Shown: positions 12,855 to 23,177 of the stretch, in pieces
Numbering within the stretch: position 1 is the stretch's first letter
How the letters are laid out: the number at the start of each line of letters is the position of its first letter
Source: Asterella californica
Lineage: Eukaryota; Streptophyta; Marchantiopsida; Marchantiales; Aytoniaceae
NCBI GenBank assembly: GCA_036924285.1
Contig: JAYKYS010000014.1
Span: 6,200,001 to 6,264,000 of the forward strand
DNA: 64,000 nt
Direction of reading: 5' to 3'
The notes under the pieces: model-generated
What the model was told of the DNA's origin: nothing
Seen by the model: only the letters and a program-made list of their open reading frames with translations
Databases searched by the model: none
Translations under genes and position numbers: made by a program

Positions 12855-14134
12855 TGTCAGAGTGTAATCCGTCTACCTAGGAAAGCGCCGGGCTTCTGGC
12901 TGTGGTTGTTTACTCAAGAGGTTGGCTTTCAGGTCACAACAGGAGCTATAAACACTCACAGAGGAGTGTAGGATCTTCTAATATGCTCAAAAAGCGAAAT
13001 CTAGGTCTCACTAGTAGTAATAGGATTCGGCGGTGAACTTTGACACTCACGGAGAGGAAAACTATGAAGGTTTAGACCTCTAAACTTCCCCTACATGCAA
13101 ATGAGGTACTACTGAACTCACAGACGAAATTTCAGCCTGAGATCAAATTCTGACACGGAGATATGAACGGAAAAGTTCTGAGCAAGAAACTACGGCAATT
13201 TCTGGTACCCTGATGGCTATTTCAACCTATAACAGGAGTTTGGCTCGATCAATTTCAAAGTTTCTTACAGGATTTGCAGTTTACAGGGTGCTGAACATCC
13301 CTGTGAAGTTGGGACTCCTGAATGTACACAGAACTGCAGATCTCCTCCTCTGAAGTCGCTGCTCTAGATTAAGAGCTTTTCAGACCCCCTCAGCTTCAGC
13401 GGCCGCCCTGAATTACTCAGTCGCTCAATCGATATGAAACTTTTTGTGAAATCGCAGCCCTGCTGGCGGAGAACACAACCCCGAAGTTTTGAACAATTTC
13501 CTCAAATCTGCTGCGAGTGACACTGAAAACCCTAAATCCAACAAAAGTGATTCAATTCTAGCACAATCCGAACTTCAATTGCTCATAACTCCGTCTTTAT
13601 TGACTCAAATCGATCGAAATTTTCACTGGAAGTGCTTGGCATGACGAGCTCTCTCTCCATGTGCCCTCAGATTTCGAAGATCCCTCACCAAATGCTCGAA
13701 CTCCACTCTAGAGCTCTGTTTCTAAATTTAGAGTTAAACTAAAGACAAAAACAGACCAATGGGAGTTCATAGCTCCACTTGGTTGTCTTTTAGTACCCTA
13801 AACCACGTGGCAACTTAGTTTTACTCATAGGCTACCACGTCAAGCTCCCTAGAGTGCCAGCGTAAACCTTAAACTACCTAAAACGACACGCAGCCCCGAA
13901 AAATAACTTAAATCAGCTAGAAAGCGTGCATGGGCGACACGCAAATACAACCCATGAGCTTAAGCCCTATCACATGGTAATCAACCTACTAAGACTCAAA
14001 ATAGTGTTAACACCGTATGCAAAGGTGTCAAACATATACATAAACGACTAGAAGTAATATAAGCTAACTTCTAGAACTACTAAACTCAAGCGCCAGAGTA
14101 GAAGTTAAGCATGTAGCCGCCAAGTAGCGCGACA
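12855..14134 (-). repeat. Right (5') LTR of the family A array
   Basis: 1280-bp LTR. On the minus strand it begins TGTCGCGC at 14134 and ends CTCTGACA at 12855. The sequence to its right, starting GCGCC, is unrelated to the element interior, so 14134/14135 is the outer insertion border. The matching left target site is outside the window. Confidence 0.92.
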
Positions 14135-14522
14135 GCGCCTCTCATGTGTATAATGTGTGTGAAATCCTACTCTTTGATCCTACTTAAGCATTTGCCTTGA
14201 GGCGCAAAGGGAATCCTCTCCAATCCTCCAAGGAGAGATGGGCGCTATTAGAAGGCTACCACCCCACATGCAAGCGGTTCCCTTTCCTAATTAGCCATCC
14301 ACCTTACTACTCCTGCGCTACCTACTCTGCCACATGGTCATCTATCTAACAATATACTAAACTGCAAGCTCCTAAGATAGCATGTTTAACTCCAACTTGT
14401 CTTTTGTGCTTTGCTGCCTACTCTAATTGCTCGGATGTAATCTCCATTCGATTCGATCCTACCTGAACTTCTAACTCGGCTTTTGATAAGCTGGGAAGCC
14501 CTACAATTACCTCGGGTGTTAC
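14135..14522. other. Unassigned sequence between the A array and the E relic
   Basis: No coding potential, RNA gene or terminal repeat is evident. It may be the 3' untranslated part of the E element or its former insertion flank. Confidence 0.4.
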
Positions 14523-16474
14523 TTAGGTGGCTTCCTCCTCAACAATCGTCGTTGGCTCTGCTGTTGCTGCTTCTGCTTCGAACGGAAGCGTCTTTTGGGA
14601 AGCTGGGTCAACTTGTGCTTCCTCGCTCTTCTGAGGCACTAGTTCGACACTGGGAGCCATGGTGACCTCATAGAGATCCGGAGAAGTCGCTTCCTCCACT
14701 CGAAATACCTGGGAAGACGGCTCTTCTTCTTGTCTTCCAGAAGACACCTTGTCTTCCGGGGCTTCTTCCGAGGTCTTCTCGGCTTCCAACGCTATCACTA
14801 CCAAGTGGACAGCGTTGGAACTCCTCCTTCTCCAAGTCTGATCCGATCGATTGTGCTGGGGCTTGGGAAGATGCAGTTGCGGGTGACGAAATCAAGAGAA
14901 GACCGTAGAGTGTCTTCACTCCCTCTATCTGCCGATCCAAGTACCGGAACATGCTCTCCTTGCACTCTACCAACATCGCTCTGGACTCGTCGTCCTATTC
15001 TCTAGCTAAGATAAGAAGCTTCCTACCTGCGGTGAAGTTAAATTTCTTCCGAAGCGCTTCCACCGACTGAGCTAACATCCCCTGCGCACGAGCTTCCGCT
15101 CCTTCTCGCTGCGTCTTCTCGGCTGCAGTCTACACTTCTGCGGCTTCCTGCAATATCTTCCATGTCATCTTCTCCTCTACAAGGGCGGTGATCTTATCTC
15201 GCACTCGCAGAACCTCCTGGTCACGTTGCTGTAAACGCGCTTGCAACTCATAGTTGCTCTTATTCAGCTGCGGTAACTCCTTGGCAGAAGCGGCGGCTTC
15301 CACCTTGTAATTCGCTGCGAGCTTCTCCGTCGTACGGAGGTTGGCTTCCAACGCTTCTACCTTCTTCTGGTCTTGTTCCTGCCGCATCAGGGTGCTCAGA
15401 CTGAATCCAGGCTGCAGTGGCTTCTCCTGAGCCTTCGCTCTCTTCTCGATCAACTCCATAGCTGGCTGGATCTCCGAGTGGAAGAAGACACTGAACTCCT
15501 CCAGTCTTCTTCCCGCGGAAGACAGACTCATCCCCACGATCCGATCGGAGGTGTCGACCTTGTCTTCCAGAGGCAAGGATGCCTCTTCTACCACTATGGT
15601 CTTCTGTTTCTGCGCACGGGAAGAAGCTACTCTTCTCATCTTCCGGGGTGGAAGATCTCTCTCCATGGCAGAAGCGGTCCTCTTTACTGCGCTTCCTCTC
15701 ATCACAGTAGGAGTATTCATCCAACCTTCGTCTTTTGGAGTCTTCGGAAACTCCTTGGGTTGCAGAAACAGTCTTCTGCGCAGCTTGGGTACTCAATGGC
15801 TCCTCCTGTGAGTCAGACTCTGATCCAGAGTGAATGATCGGGAAGGAGGTGGTCTTCCTAGGCAGATCTCTCTTGGCCACGTACAGGTAACAGAAGAATG
15901 GTGTCAGGTGTCCTCCTGATGGGGTGCCTAAGTATACTAGCTCCGTCTGCACATATGCGTGGAAGAACGCGCCCCAGTTCACAGGCAATCCTTCCCACAC
16001 AGTCTCTAGGAACTCTACGTCTTGGTCTCCTAGGTACCTCGTCTTCTGCATCTTTCCCTTAGGAAAAAGGTGCAGGAACAGCTTCGCCAGAAGACGCTTC
16101 TGCGGCTCCCGGTAAGCTTCTACCTTCCATCCGTTCCTTCCTTACCTGTCTTCTCAGAAGAGACAAGTTGTGCTCTCAGGCACATGTCATTTACCCGAGA
16201 TCATCGGTAGGATCTTCTTCTCTAACTCGTACCCCTTGTTCTCTGCTTCTGACTTGTGGAAAGTCATCCGTCACCAATCTGCTGTCCAGGAAGATGGTCT
16301 TCCCCGAGCTACTCCTGCTTTCGCAGATACACTGTTGTGAGGAGGCAACGCTGCCCAAACCTCCTCTAGAAGTCCCTGGTCGGCGAGGTTCCAATCCCAC
16401 AAGAAGAAGTCGAGACCCAACTCCTTGGCCTCGGTCAACTCTGCTGTCGGTAACACCAACCCTTGAGGATGCAT
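14523..16474 (-). pseudogene. E-family coiled-coil ORF, minus copy (gag-like protein of an unclassified element)
   Basis: Starts at the ATG of ATGCATCC at 16474 and reads left with several frame breaks. Order: an N-terminal region with a WDWN motif (about 16470-16270); a conserved block at about 16050-15860 containing QKTRYLGDQDVEFLE and VNWGAFFHAYVQ; a Ser/Glu-rich linker; a basic NLS-like stretch (RKMRRVASSRAQKQK, near 15620); a long coiled coil (about 15500-15130); and an acidic tail ending at TAA/ACC near 14523. A second copy lies on the plus strand at 32080-35505 and a fragment at 42673-42868. Against the plus copy it lacks a segment before the Ser-rich linker. No pol is attached. I do not recognise the family; a gag-like product of a non-autonomous retroelement is the likeliest reading. 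Confidence 0.6.
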
Positions 16475-17145
16475 TGTGGTGCCCACAAATTACCGGATTC
16501 ACGAATTTTGAAATTTTTAAGATTAATAACTTGTTTGTTTAACTGAAGAAGCGTTGTTACTTAAGATTACGTCTTCCTTAGCAGGAAGACAATCTTACGA
16601 ACTTTTTGTAATAAGAAGTTGACTTCTTCGGAAGACGACCGTCTTCCGGGAAGCGTCTTCTCGGCGGTGTCTTCGGAAGACAGAAGACGGCGGAAGACAC
16701 GCATCTTCTAGAAGACGGCAACCACGGAGGCTTAACCTGGTAAAAGAGTGGGTGTACCTACTGGGTAACACCAAGAAGGTAGGTAGGTCAGGTAGGTCAT
16801 CTAGGGTCGAAACCCCTAAACTGCGGAGAAGATGCTTAGGAAGCGCATTAGCAGATTTCTAACTTCCTGCAGCAGGAGCGTTTCTTGATTGAGAAGTTCG
16901 ATTCGAGGGAGAGCCTTGAGTGAGGAGACAGCGAGGTGAAATCGAGTGAGGATTAGGATCGATTCGAAGCTAGCAAGAAGGCAAGATCGAATTGCTGAAG
17001 CGCAGGAAGTATTAAGTGGAAGACGTTTTCTGTGAGCACCCGGAAGCTGACATTGGAGGATGACTGAAGTGGAATCGAAGGTGGAGTTAAGGCGTAGCCA
17101 GAAGCTGACAGCGGAAGCAACCTTGTGGGGTCGCATTGGAGTAGT
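16475..17145 (+). repeat. L1: LTR-like repeat, truncated copy of L2
   Basis: Begins TGTGGTGCCCACAAATTACC and aligns through 17145 with L2, which starts at 19700. It then diverges abruptly, so this copy is 3'-truncated. It interrupts the upstream side of the minus E copy exactly at its ATGCAT. The stretch 16570-16735 holds ten GAAGAC/GTCTTC sites, several as palindromes. Confidence 0.6.
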
Positions 17146-17750
17146 GAAACTGTTCGGATTAAGATTTCCTCTACTTAGATTGATGTCAATTTTATAAAAT
17201 TCATCAATTTTAGAAATCTATTTATATTTTGATATAAGATTTATATCATTAGATGAAATTTTTTTAACTAACCAATAATTTAATTTCTGACTGATTGTCA
17301 AAACCTGATAATATCTTTAATATCAGCTTTGAGAGAATTTAAATTTCATCATTTTACAAAGATAAGAACGTTAAATAGAATAAGATATAATAACAAGACT
17401 TAACATGTATTTTACAGAAAATGAAAGAAATACAAGATAAAAATAAAAATATAAAAATATAGGTGCAATATAAAGTTATTGGGACATAGGTCATGCATGG
17501 AGTTTATGGACTGCTCAACCTCGTATCCTGTAGAAGTAAGCTTTAGCTCGAAGAATTATACAAAGATACTTTGGATTATATTAAACACATGGTCATAATA
17601 GACATGTAGTGCTCGACATTAACATAACTGAACAAAAATTCATTCAAGCAAAGGAAGCTCATGAAATTCATGGAACACACAAAATAAAAATTGAAATTGA
17701 ACAATAGGATATGCTATACTCTTCTCATGATTCACCTAAATAAAGTGAAA
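17146..17750. other. AT-rich spacer
   Basis: Strongly AT-rich with many short A and T runs and no supportable reading frame. It differs sharply in composition from the GAAGAC-rich flanks. It is probably the 3' flank or UTR of the DUF7869-like relic to the right. Confidence 0.4.
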
Positions 17751-19560
17751 CTAAGACTCTAAAGAGTCAGTGTCTGTGCCTTGAGTACTCTCCGATGCTT
17801 CACCACTAGGTATCTCATATCCATCTTGATCTTCAATGATATTTTCATCTTCTTTCTTGTCTTCTTCTTTTTCATCTATAGGTCGAATGTCTGCTTCAAC
17901 TACTAATTTTTCTAGTCGGAACAACTGATTCTTTATCTGAACTACAGTTGTCTTACACAATCAATTACTCGTGGTCAGAATAAAATCAAAAACTAAAAAT
18001 TCATACTTCTGAAGTATCTAACTCTTGCTTGTACATTGCATGTCTTCCTCTACCATCCTGAACCTCGTCTCTCTGGATTTTTTCTGATGTAATGATCCAC
18101 GGACTCAATTGCATACCATTGGATTTCTATTCTGCTAGAGAGGTCATTCTCATCACAAGTCAAAACTCGTAACATCTTATTGATCCAAAAGGATTTTTGC
18201 CACAAGGACAACAAGTAGCTGATTCTCTCCTAAATCTTTAACATAACCAATCTTGTGTAGACTGTCGTATGTAATGCTTCCTGGTCTTGCTTGTCATGTT
18301 CTTGCATATAATGATCTTTCATCAAACACTCGTCGCTCCAATTGCCAACAGTTATCACTACATCCGAGACAACTGTATCTCTATTGTCAACATCATCTAA
18401 AGGAGTTAAAGGTCAGTTCTAAGGTCTAGCCAACAAAAAAGAACACCCAAATAGTATTTGCTTGACAACTTGTTCTTGATTGTAGAATCAATAATTCACA
18501 TGTTTTTTTGATCTCATCCAAATACATATAACATGTATTCCGAATATCTCTTTCGATGTTGAAGACATTTTGTAATGCATTAGGTCCACTTTCTTTTCCT
18601 TCCACTGACCTCGCTAATGTAGTTTTAGCACGTTTTGCTTTCGAGTAAGACTTCAATGGTAGCAGGTCCGATGCATGCATTTCTCGCCTAGTTGGAGAGA
18701 ATTCCAATTGACAAACTCCTTCTGTTAGAATCCAATGACATCAGTCGGGAACTTTTTACTCCATAGAACCTCCACGCGCTCATCTTTTTTAATTATTGGT
18801 TGTAAGTGATATCATGAAGAGGTCGAACTGGACGAAGTGCTTCTTCAATAAAACACTTGAAGTTGTAAGTTTCCTCGAGAAGAGTAACTTGAGGCCGCGA
18901 GATGTATGCTTGTCTGATGATGTCATTGAGTTGTGGTAAAATAAAAGCATTCTTTGACTAGAGAGCTATGGAGAATCTACTAAACATTTGATCAACATGA
19001 TCATGAGTATGTCCTACCATGAGAAAACTTACTTTTATTTTCTTGGAAATCTGCCTATCTAGTAACATAGCAAGATAAGCAAAACAATATTGTTTTTGTT
19101 TTCTCTTATTGTGTTATCTAATTGCAAGTATAAATTGATAGTAAAGAACCTTCCCATTCAGATTCATACAGTGTAGAATATAGATAGTCAGACTAGAATC
19201 AGACTTAAATATTGTTTAAGGTATGGAAGACTTTGGTTTGAAATGTCCCATTCAAAATTAATGCACCTACAAGATGAACTCTTATCACATAAGAACCGCC
19301 AATAGCTTTCGGAACTTTAGAGAAATACAGAACCCATGTCTTTGCTTGATCCATTCCATCTATGGAACAATATATGTAGTCTTTGGATGAAGATAGAGCT
19401 TTTTTTTCTCCTTGCGCTAGTTTGCTTTCGTCAGCTTGTTGATGACAATGAGTCTTTAAACCAATTATAACAAACTCTGCAAACCATATAGTATGAATAT
19501 ATCAGACAACATCTCCACACGATGTTCACCCATGGACCTCATGGATTTTTCATGTAAATA
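17751..19560 (-). pseudogene. DUF7869-like gene relic
   Basis: Minus-strand translation in shifting frames gives motifs I associate with DUF7869 proteins. CSIDGMDQAKTWV lies at about 19350-19400. FLMVGHTHDHVDQMFSRFS lies at about 18970-19040, followed by a stop where Trp or Gln would be expected. RPLHDITYN lies at about 18800. An acidic C-terminal segment is open at 17960-17751. DUF7869 proteins are multicopy in many plant and algal genomes and are thought to be mobile-element derived; the link is from memory. Stops and frame changes mean the copy is dead or carries introns I cannot resolve. The N-terminus is probably cut by L2 at 19700. Confidence 0.55.
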
Positions 19561-19699
19561 TATTTTATTGAGAGTTATCTTATTCAAACAATATGATACA
19601 AATCAAAAAGAAGTGAAAAATCATTATTTTTCTGACCTTGCATGAGATCGGTCCCCTTGATTCTTCATCTGCTCATAGAAGTGTCGTGTCTATAGTACT

Positions 19700-20766
19700 T
19701 GTGCTGCTCATAATTTACAGGATTCACGAATTTTTGAAATTTTTAAGGTTAATAACTTGTTTGTATAACTGAAGAAGCTTTGTTACTTAAGATTACGGCT
19801 TCTTTAGAAGAAAGATGATCTTATGATCTTTTTAGCAACAAGAAGTTGACTTCTTCGGAAGATGGCTGTCTTCCGGGAAACGTCTTCTCAGTTGTATCTT
19901 CAGAAGACGGCGGAAGACAGAAGACACGTATCTTCTAGAAGACAGCGACAGCAAAAGCCTAACCGCGTATTACCCAGGAAAGAAGTAGGTGTACCTACTA
20001 GATAGCACCAAGGTGGTAGGTAAGTGAGGAAGGTCGTGTAGGTCAAGGATCCCTAAACTGCGCGAGAAGATACGAAGCAAGTGCATTAGCGTAGGAACCC
20101 TACCGCTTCCCGCATCGAGGTCGGTTTGTGCCTAGAAGATCGAATTGAGAGAAGATTGAATTGAGAGGTGATCGAACTGAGTGAGGACCAGCAGAGTAAA
20201 ATTGAGTAGAGCCAAGATCGATTCACAATTAGAAAGAAGACGAGGGCGAATTGCTGAGGGCAGGAAGCACGTCAAGCTGAAGGAGTCTTCTGTGGACTCC
20301 TGAAAGCAGACATTGAAAGACGGCTGAGAAGAATCGGAGGAGGAATCTTGTTCGATTGAGGAGTGGCAAGACGTTGATGGCAGCAACAGTCTGGTGGAGT
20401 CGCATTAGAGCTGGGGACGGAGTCGGAAGCACGCAGAAGACTGAAGACACTACGGAAGCAGACAAAAGACTGTTTGAGGTTCTTCCCATGTTACTCTTCC
20501 TTTCCCACTGCTTCTCGCCTCTTGCTTGGTATCCCCCGCGCTTCCCTGGTTGTTTGTAGGCAAACCGATCGATCAATTCTCCATCTCGCATTTTCCTTCT
20601 GTGAAATTGGATGTGGAAGCGCTGCCCAATTTTCGACAGCCATCTTCTTGCTTCTTCCCAAGCTGTAATCGAGCTTCCCTGTCCGTCGTTCTCAAATTCG
20701 ATCGCGCAGCTATCAATTTCTCTATCCTATCGTACCTCTACTCCCGAATCTCTGAACAGAAGACGC
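19700..20766 (+). repeat. L2, left part: LTR-like repeat interrupted by element B
   Basis: Begins TGTGCTGCTCATAATTTACAGG and aligns to L1 (16475) over about 670 bp. It continues as GAAGAC-rich sequence to 20766, where B is inserted, and resumes at 31160. The block 19860-19950 has six GAAGAC/GTCTTC sites. L2 lies directly upstream of the plus E copy and could be its 5' LTR. Confidence 0.55.
20763..20766. other. Target-site duplication of element B (left), ACGC
   Basis: ACGC precedes the LTR start at 20767 and recurs at 31156-31159 just after the LTR end. Four bases rather than the usual five; the solo A LTR also shows a 4-bp duplication (ACGA). Confidence 0.8.
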
Positions 20767-23101
20767 TGTCGTGTCGTGGACCGGCTCCTACTTGAAATTC
20801 AAACTCCGATGCTTGTCGCTCCAAAGACACTCATGAGAAGACAAGCTAGGCCCCAGCTTACGGTTTTTGGCACAATCTCAGATCTCCATTTCTATCGCAT
20901 AGATGGGTAGAGCTCCTTGTCAGCTTTCCAAAGGCACTTTGTCTACTTCGTTTGGACGCCTAGTGGAGAAGTTACAGGACTCGAAAGATGGAGAAAATAA
21001 GCTAGGCCCCAGCTTACAAGTTTTTGGCACCACTTCGGATCTTCGTTCTTATCGCACCAGTGGATAGAGCTCCTTGTCAGCATTCCATAGGCACTTTGTC
21101 TACTTCGTTTGGACGCCTAGTGGAGAAGTTACAGGACTCGAAAGATGGAGAAAATAAGCTAGGCCCCAGCTTACGGGTTTTTGGCACCACTTCGGATCTT
21201 CGTTCTTATCGCACCAGTGGATAGAGCTCCTTGTCAGCATTCCATAGGCACTTTGTCTACTTCGTTTGGACGCCTAGTGGAGAAGTTACAGGACTCGAAA
21301 GATGGAGAAAATAAGCTAGGCCCCAGCTTACAAGTTTTTGGCACCACTTCGGATCTTCGTTCTTATCGCACCAGTGGATAGAGCTCCTTGTCAGCATTCC
21401 ATAGGCACTTTGTCTACTTCGTTTGGACGCCTAATGGAGAAGTTACAAGACTCGAAAGATGGAGAAAATAAGCTAGGCCCCAGCTTACGAGCTTTTAGAG
21501 CAACTTCGGATCTTTACTTTTATCGCATAGATGTATAGAGCTCGTTGTCAGCTTTCCATGGGCATCTTGTTTATTTCGTTTGGACATCCAGAGAAGAAGT
21601 TATGCGATTCGGAAAAAGGTAAAATCAAGCTAGGCCCCTAGTTACTTGCTGACTGGGTATTTAGGGCTTCAGGCGTTATATCAAACACGCAAGGGGCCTG
21701 CTTCTTATTATTGAGGGTTGAACTTCGTACGTACAGACTGTAACAAGGGGGCTGCTTAAGGGGCTTGCTTATTCCTGCGACCTGTCGGTGGACGTTTTGG
21801 AGAATTGGGAAGTCCAATACACGCGCGCAAGGTGTCATCGGGTTCAGATTTGTGCGGGCTACGCACAGGTTAAGACGGTTCTTGAAGAGACGGATCGGGG
21901 GTTGTGTTCTGGGGGAAATTGAGACGCAGGGAGCAGAATTGGGGTTTTCAGTTACCTGTGAAGGATAGTTGGACCGTTCGGGCCGTTCCGGAGTCCAAAC
22001 TTGTTGTCCTTGGATCCATCGGGATCAGAACAACGAGTTCTTCAGGAAATTGAAGACGATACAAAGTTTTATCGGACGGTTTGAGAGTTGTGAGAGAAAT
22101 TGGCTCGCAGGGAAGCGCTTGCGTCAGGTTTTCATCGCCTACGACCTGAGATTGGATTGTTCTTCGCGATCGGTGAGCCAAGCTCTTCGTTCTTGGTGCC
22201 TACGCGATCAGGGAGTCCTCATGTACGCATAGGAGAAGACTGTAAGTGAATTGGATTGTTGGTTTGGGTGTGGTGAGCAAATTTGAGCCGCAGGGAGCCG
22301 ATTTACGTCAGTTTTTTGTAGCCTGCGACCAAATTTCTCGAGTAGTTTTGCAAGGGGAACTCCAAACGGCTTGTTTGGAGTCTTGTTGGGTTCAGGGTAG
22401 CCAGATCTACCTACCAGCGAAGACGGATATCAGTTTAGACGATCTGTTTGTGCGGTGTGAGCGGTTTTAAGCCGCAGGGAGGAGTTTTTGAAGGTTCGGT
22501 CACCTGCGACCGAAGATCGACAATATCTCGACTATCGGGAGTCGGATCTGAAGGTTTCTTGGGCCAACGGAGTCAGGGAAGGAGACCCTATCAACATTTA
22601 AAGATCGTTTGGCGAAAGGAGAAAGTTCCCAGATAGGTCTTTTTCGGTTCCTTCGCTACAGGTTTCGTCCTTTTGAGTTCGTTAAGGACTTAGTTGGTTG
22701 TGTATGGCTTGTGGTAGCTAGCTTTAGCCAAGAGCTAGTGTGTGGATGTGGTTTGGACTTGGGTTTGGATCGCATGATACTGTTGTGGCTCTAGTTGTTA
22801 GCAAAGAGAAGTTCCTCTTGCTTTGAGCTACGTTTTGGCGATTTCAGACTAGGGTTACGTTTCAGGGGTTTGTTTTAGGGCTTCTGAAGTAGGTTACAGA
22901 CCGCTCTGGTCTTTTCCTCAGTTTTGTGCTGTTTGGAGAAAGAATCGACAGTGTACATACTTTCAGAGTGGTATATATCGCAGCATTCCTTTTCGTGGTT
23001 GTTCTTCTCTGTCTTGTCTCTGTTTGGCACACAGCATCTCCACAGCCAGGAACCTCGCGTTTTCCTGGACATCCTTCACGCACAAAATATCCGACACGAT
23101 A
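20767..23101 (+). repeat. 5' LTR of element B
   Basis: 2335 bp, from TGTCGTGTCG to CGACACGATA. It contains five tandem 156/157-bp units (20845-21628) and a segment, 22247-22397, absent from the 3' LTR. One 157-bp unit plus this 151-bp segment account exactly for the 308-bp length difference. Confidence 0.93.
20845..21628 (+). repeat. 157-bp tandem repeats in the 5' LTR of B (five units)
   Basis: GCTAGGCCCC recurs at 20845, 21001, 21158, 21315, 21472 and 21629, giving spacings of 156, 157, 157, 157 and 157. The inner units are nearly identical and the outer ones diverged, the usual pattern of expansion by unequal exchange. Confidence 0.95.
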
Positions 23102-23104
23102 CGG

Positions 23105-23122
23105 TGGTGAACTCGACGTGAA
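23105..23122 (+). other. Primer-binding site of element B, tRNA-Trp-like
   Basis: TGGTGAACTCGACGTGAA begins 3 bases after the LTR. Its complement TTCACGTCGAGTTCACCA is a tRNA 3' end one base from remembered plant tRNA-Trp, and it is identical to the site in family A. Confidence 0.78.
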
Positions 23123-23177
23123 GGTCTGGGGTGGAGATTTCTTCTGTGTGTGAACTTTGAAGAAGAGATTGGCAGTC

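Larger units (their letters stand above)
1..14134 (-). mobile_element. Tandem array of Ty3/gypsy family A (two internal regions, two LTRs)
   Basis: Bases 1-6900 recur almost exactly at 7235-14134, a 7234-bp period. In minus-strand order the array reads LTR (12855-14134), gag-pol, shared LTR (5621-6900), gag-pol, then leaves the window at base 1. A shared central LTR is the product expected from unequal LTR-LTR recombination, not from two separate insertions. Both internal regions carry the same nonsense and frameshift lesions, so the duplication came after decay. The leftmost LTR and the target duplication lie outside the window, so the true copy number is unknown. Confidence 0.93.

Noticed and set aside
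14482..16542. Plus-strand open frames opposite the E relic
   Set aside because: The minus strand shares conserved protein blocks with the separate plus E copy at 32-35 kb, so these are shadows.
16741..16830. Possible tRNA B-box-like GGGTCGAAACCCC
   Set aside because: No A box or cloverleaf could be formed around it.
21024..21538. Repeated 66-residue open frames in the B LTR
   Set aside because: They recur only because the 157-bp unit repeats; 157 is not a multiple of three and no protein family is evident.
23157..23177. TTG start for B gag
   Set aside because: The ATG at 23178 in the same frame follows closely and matches the start position of family A gag.
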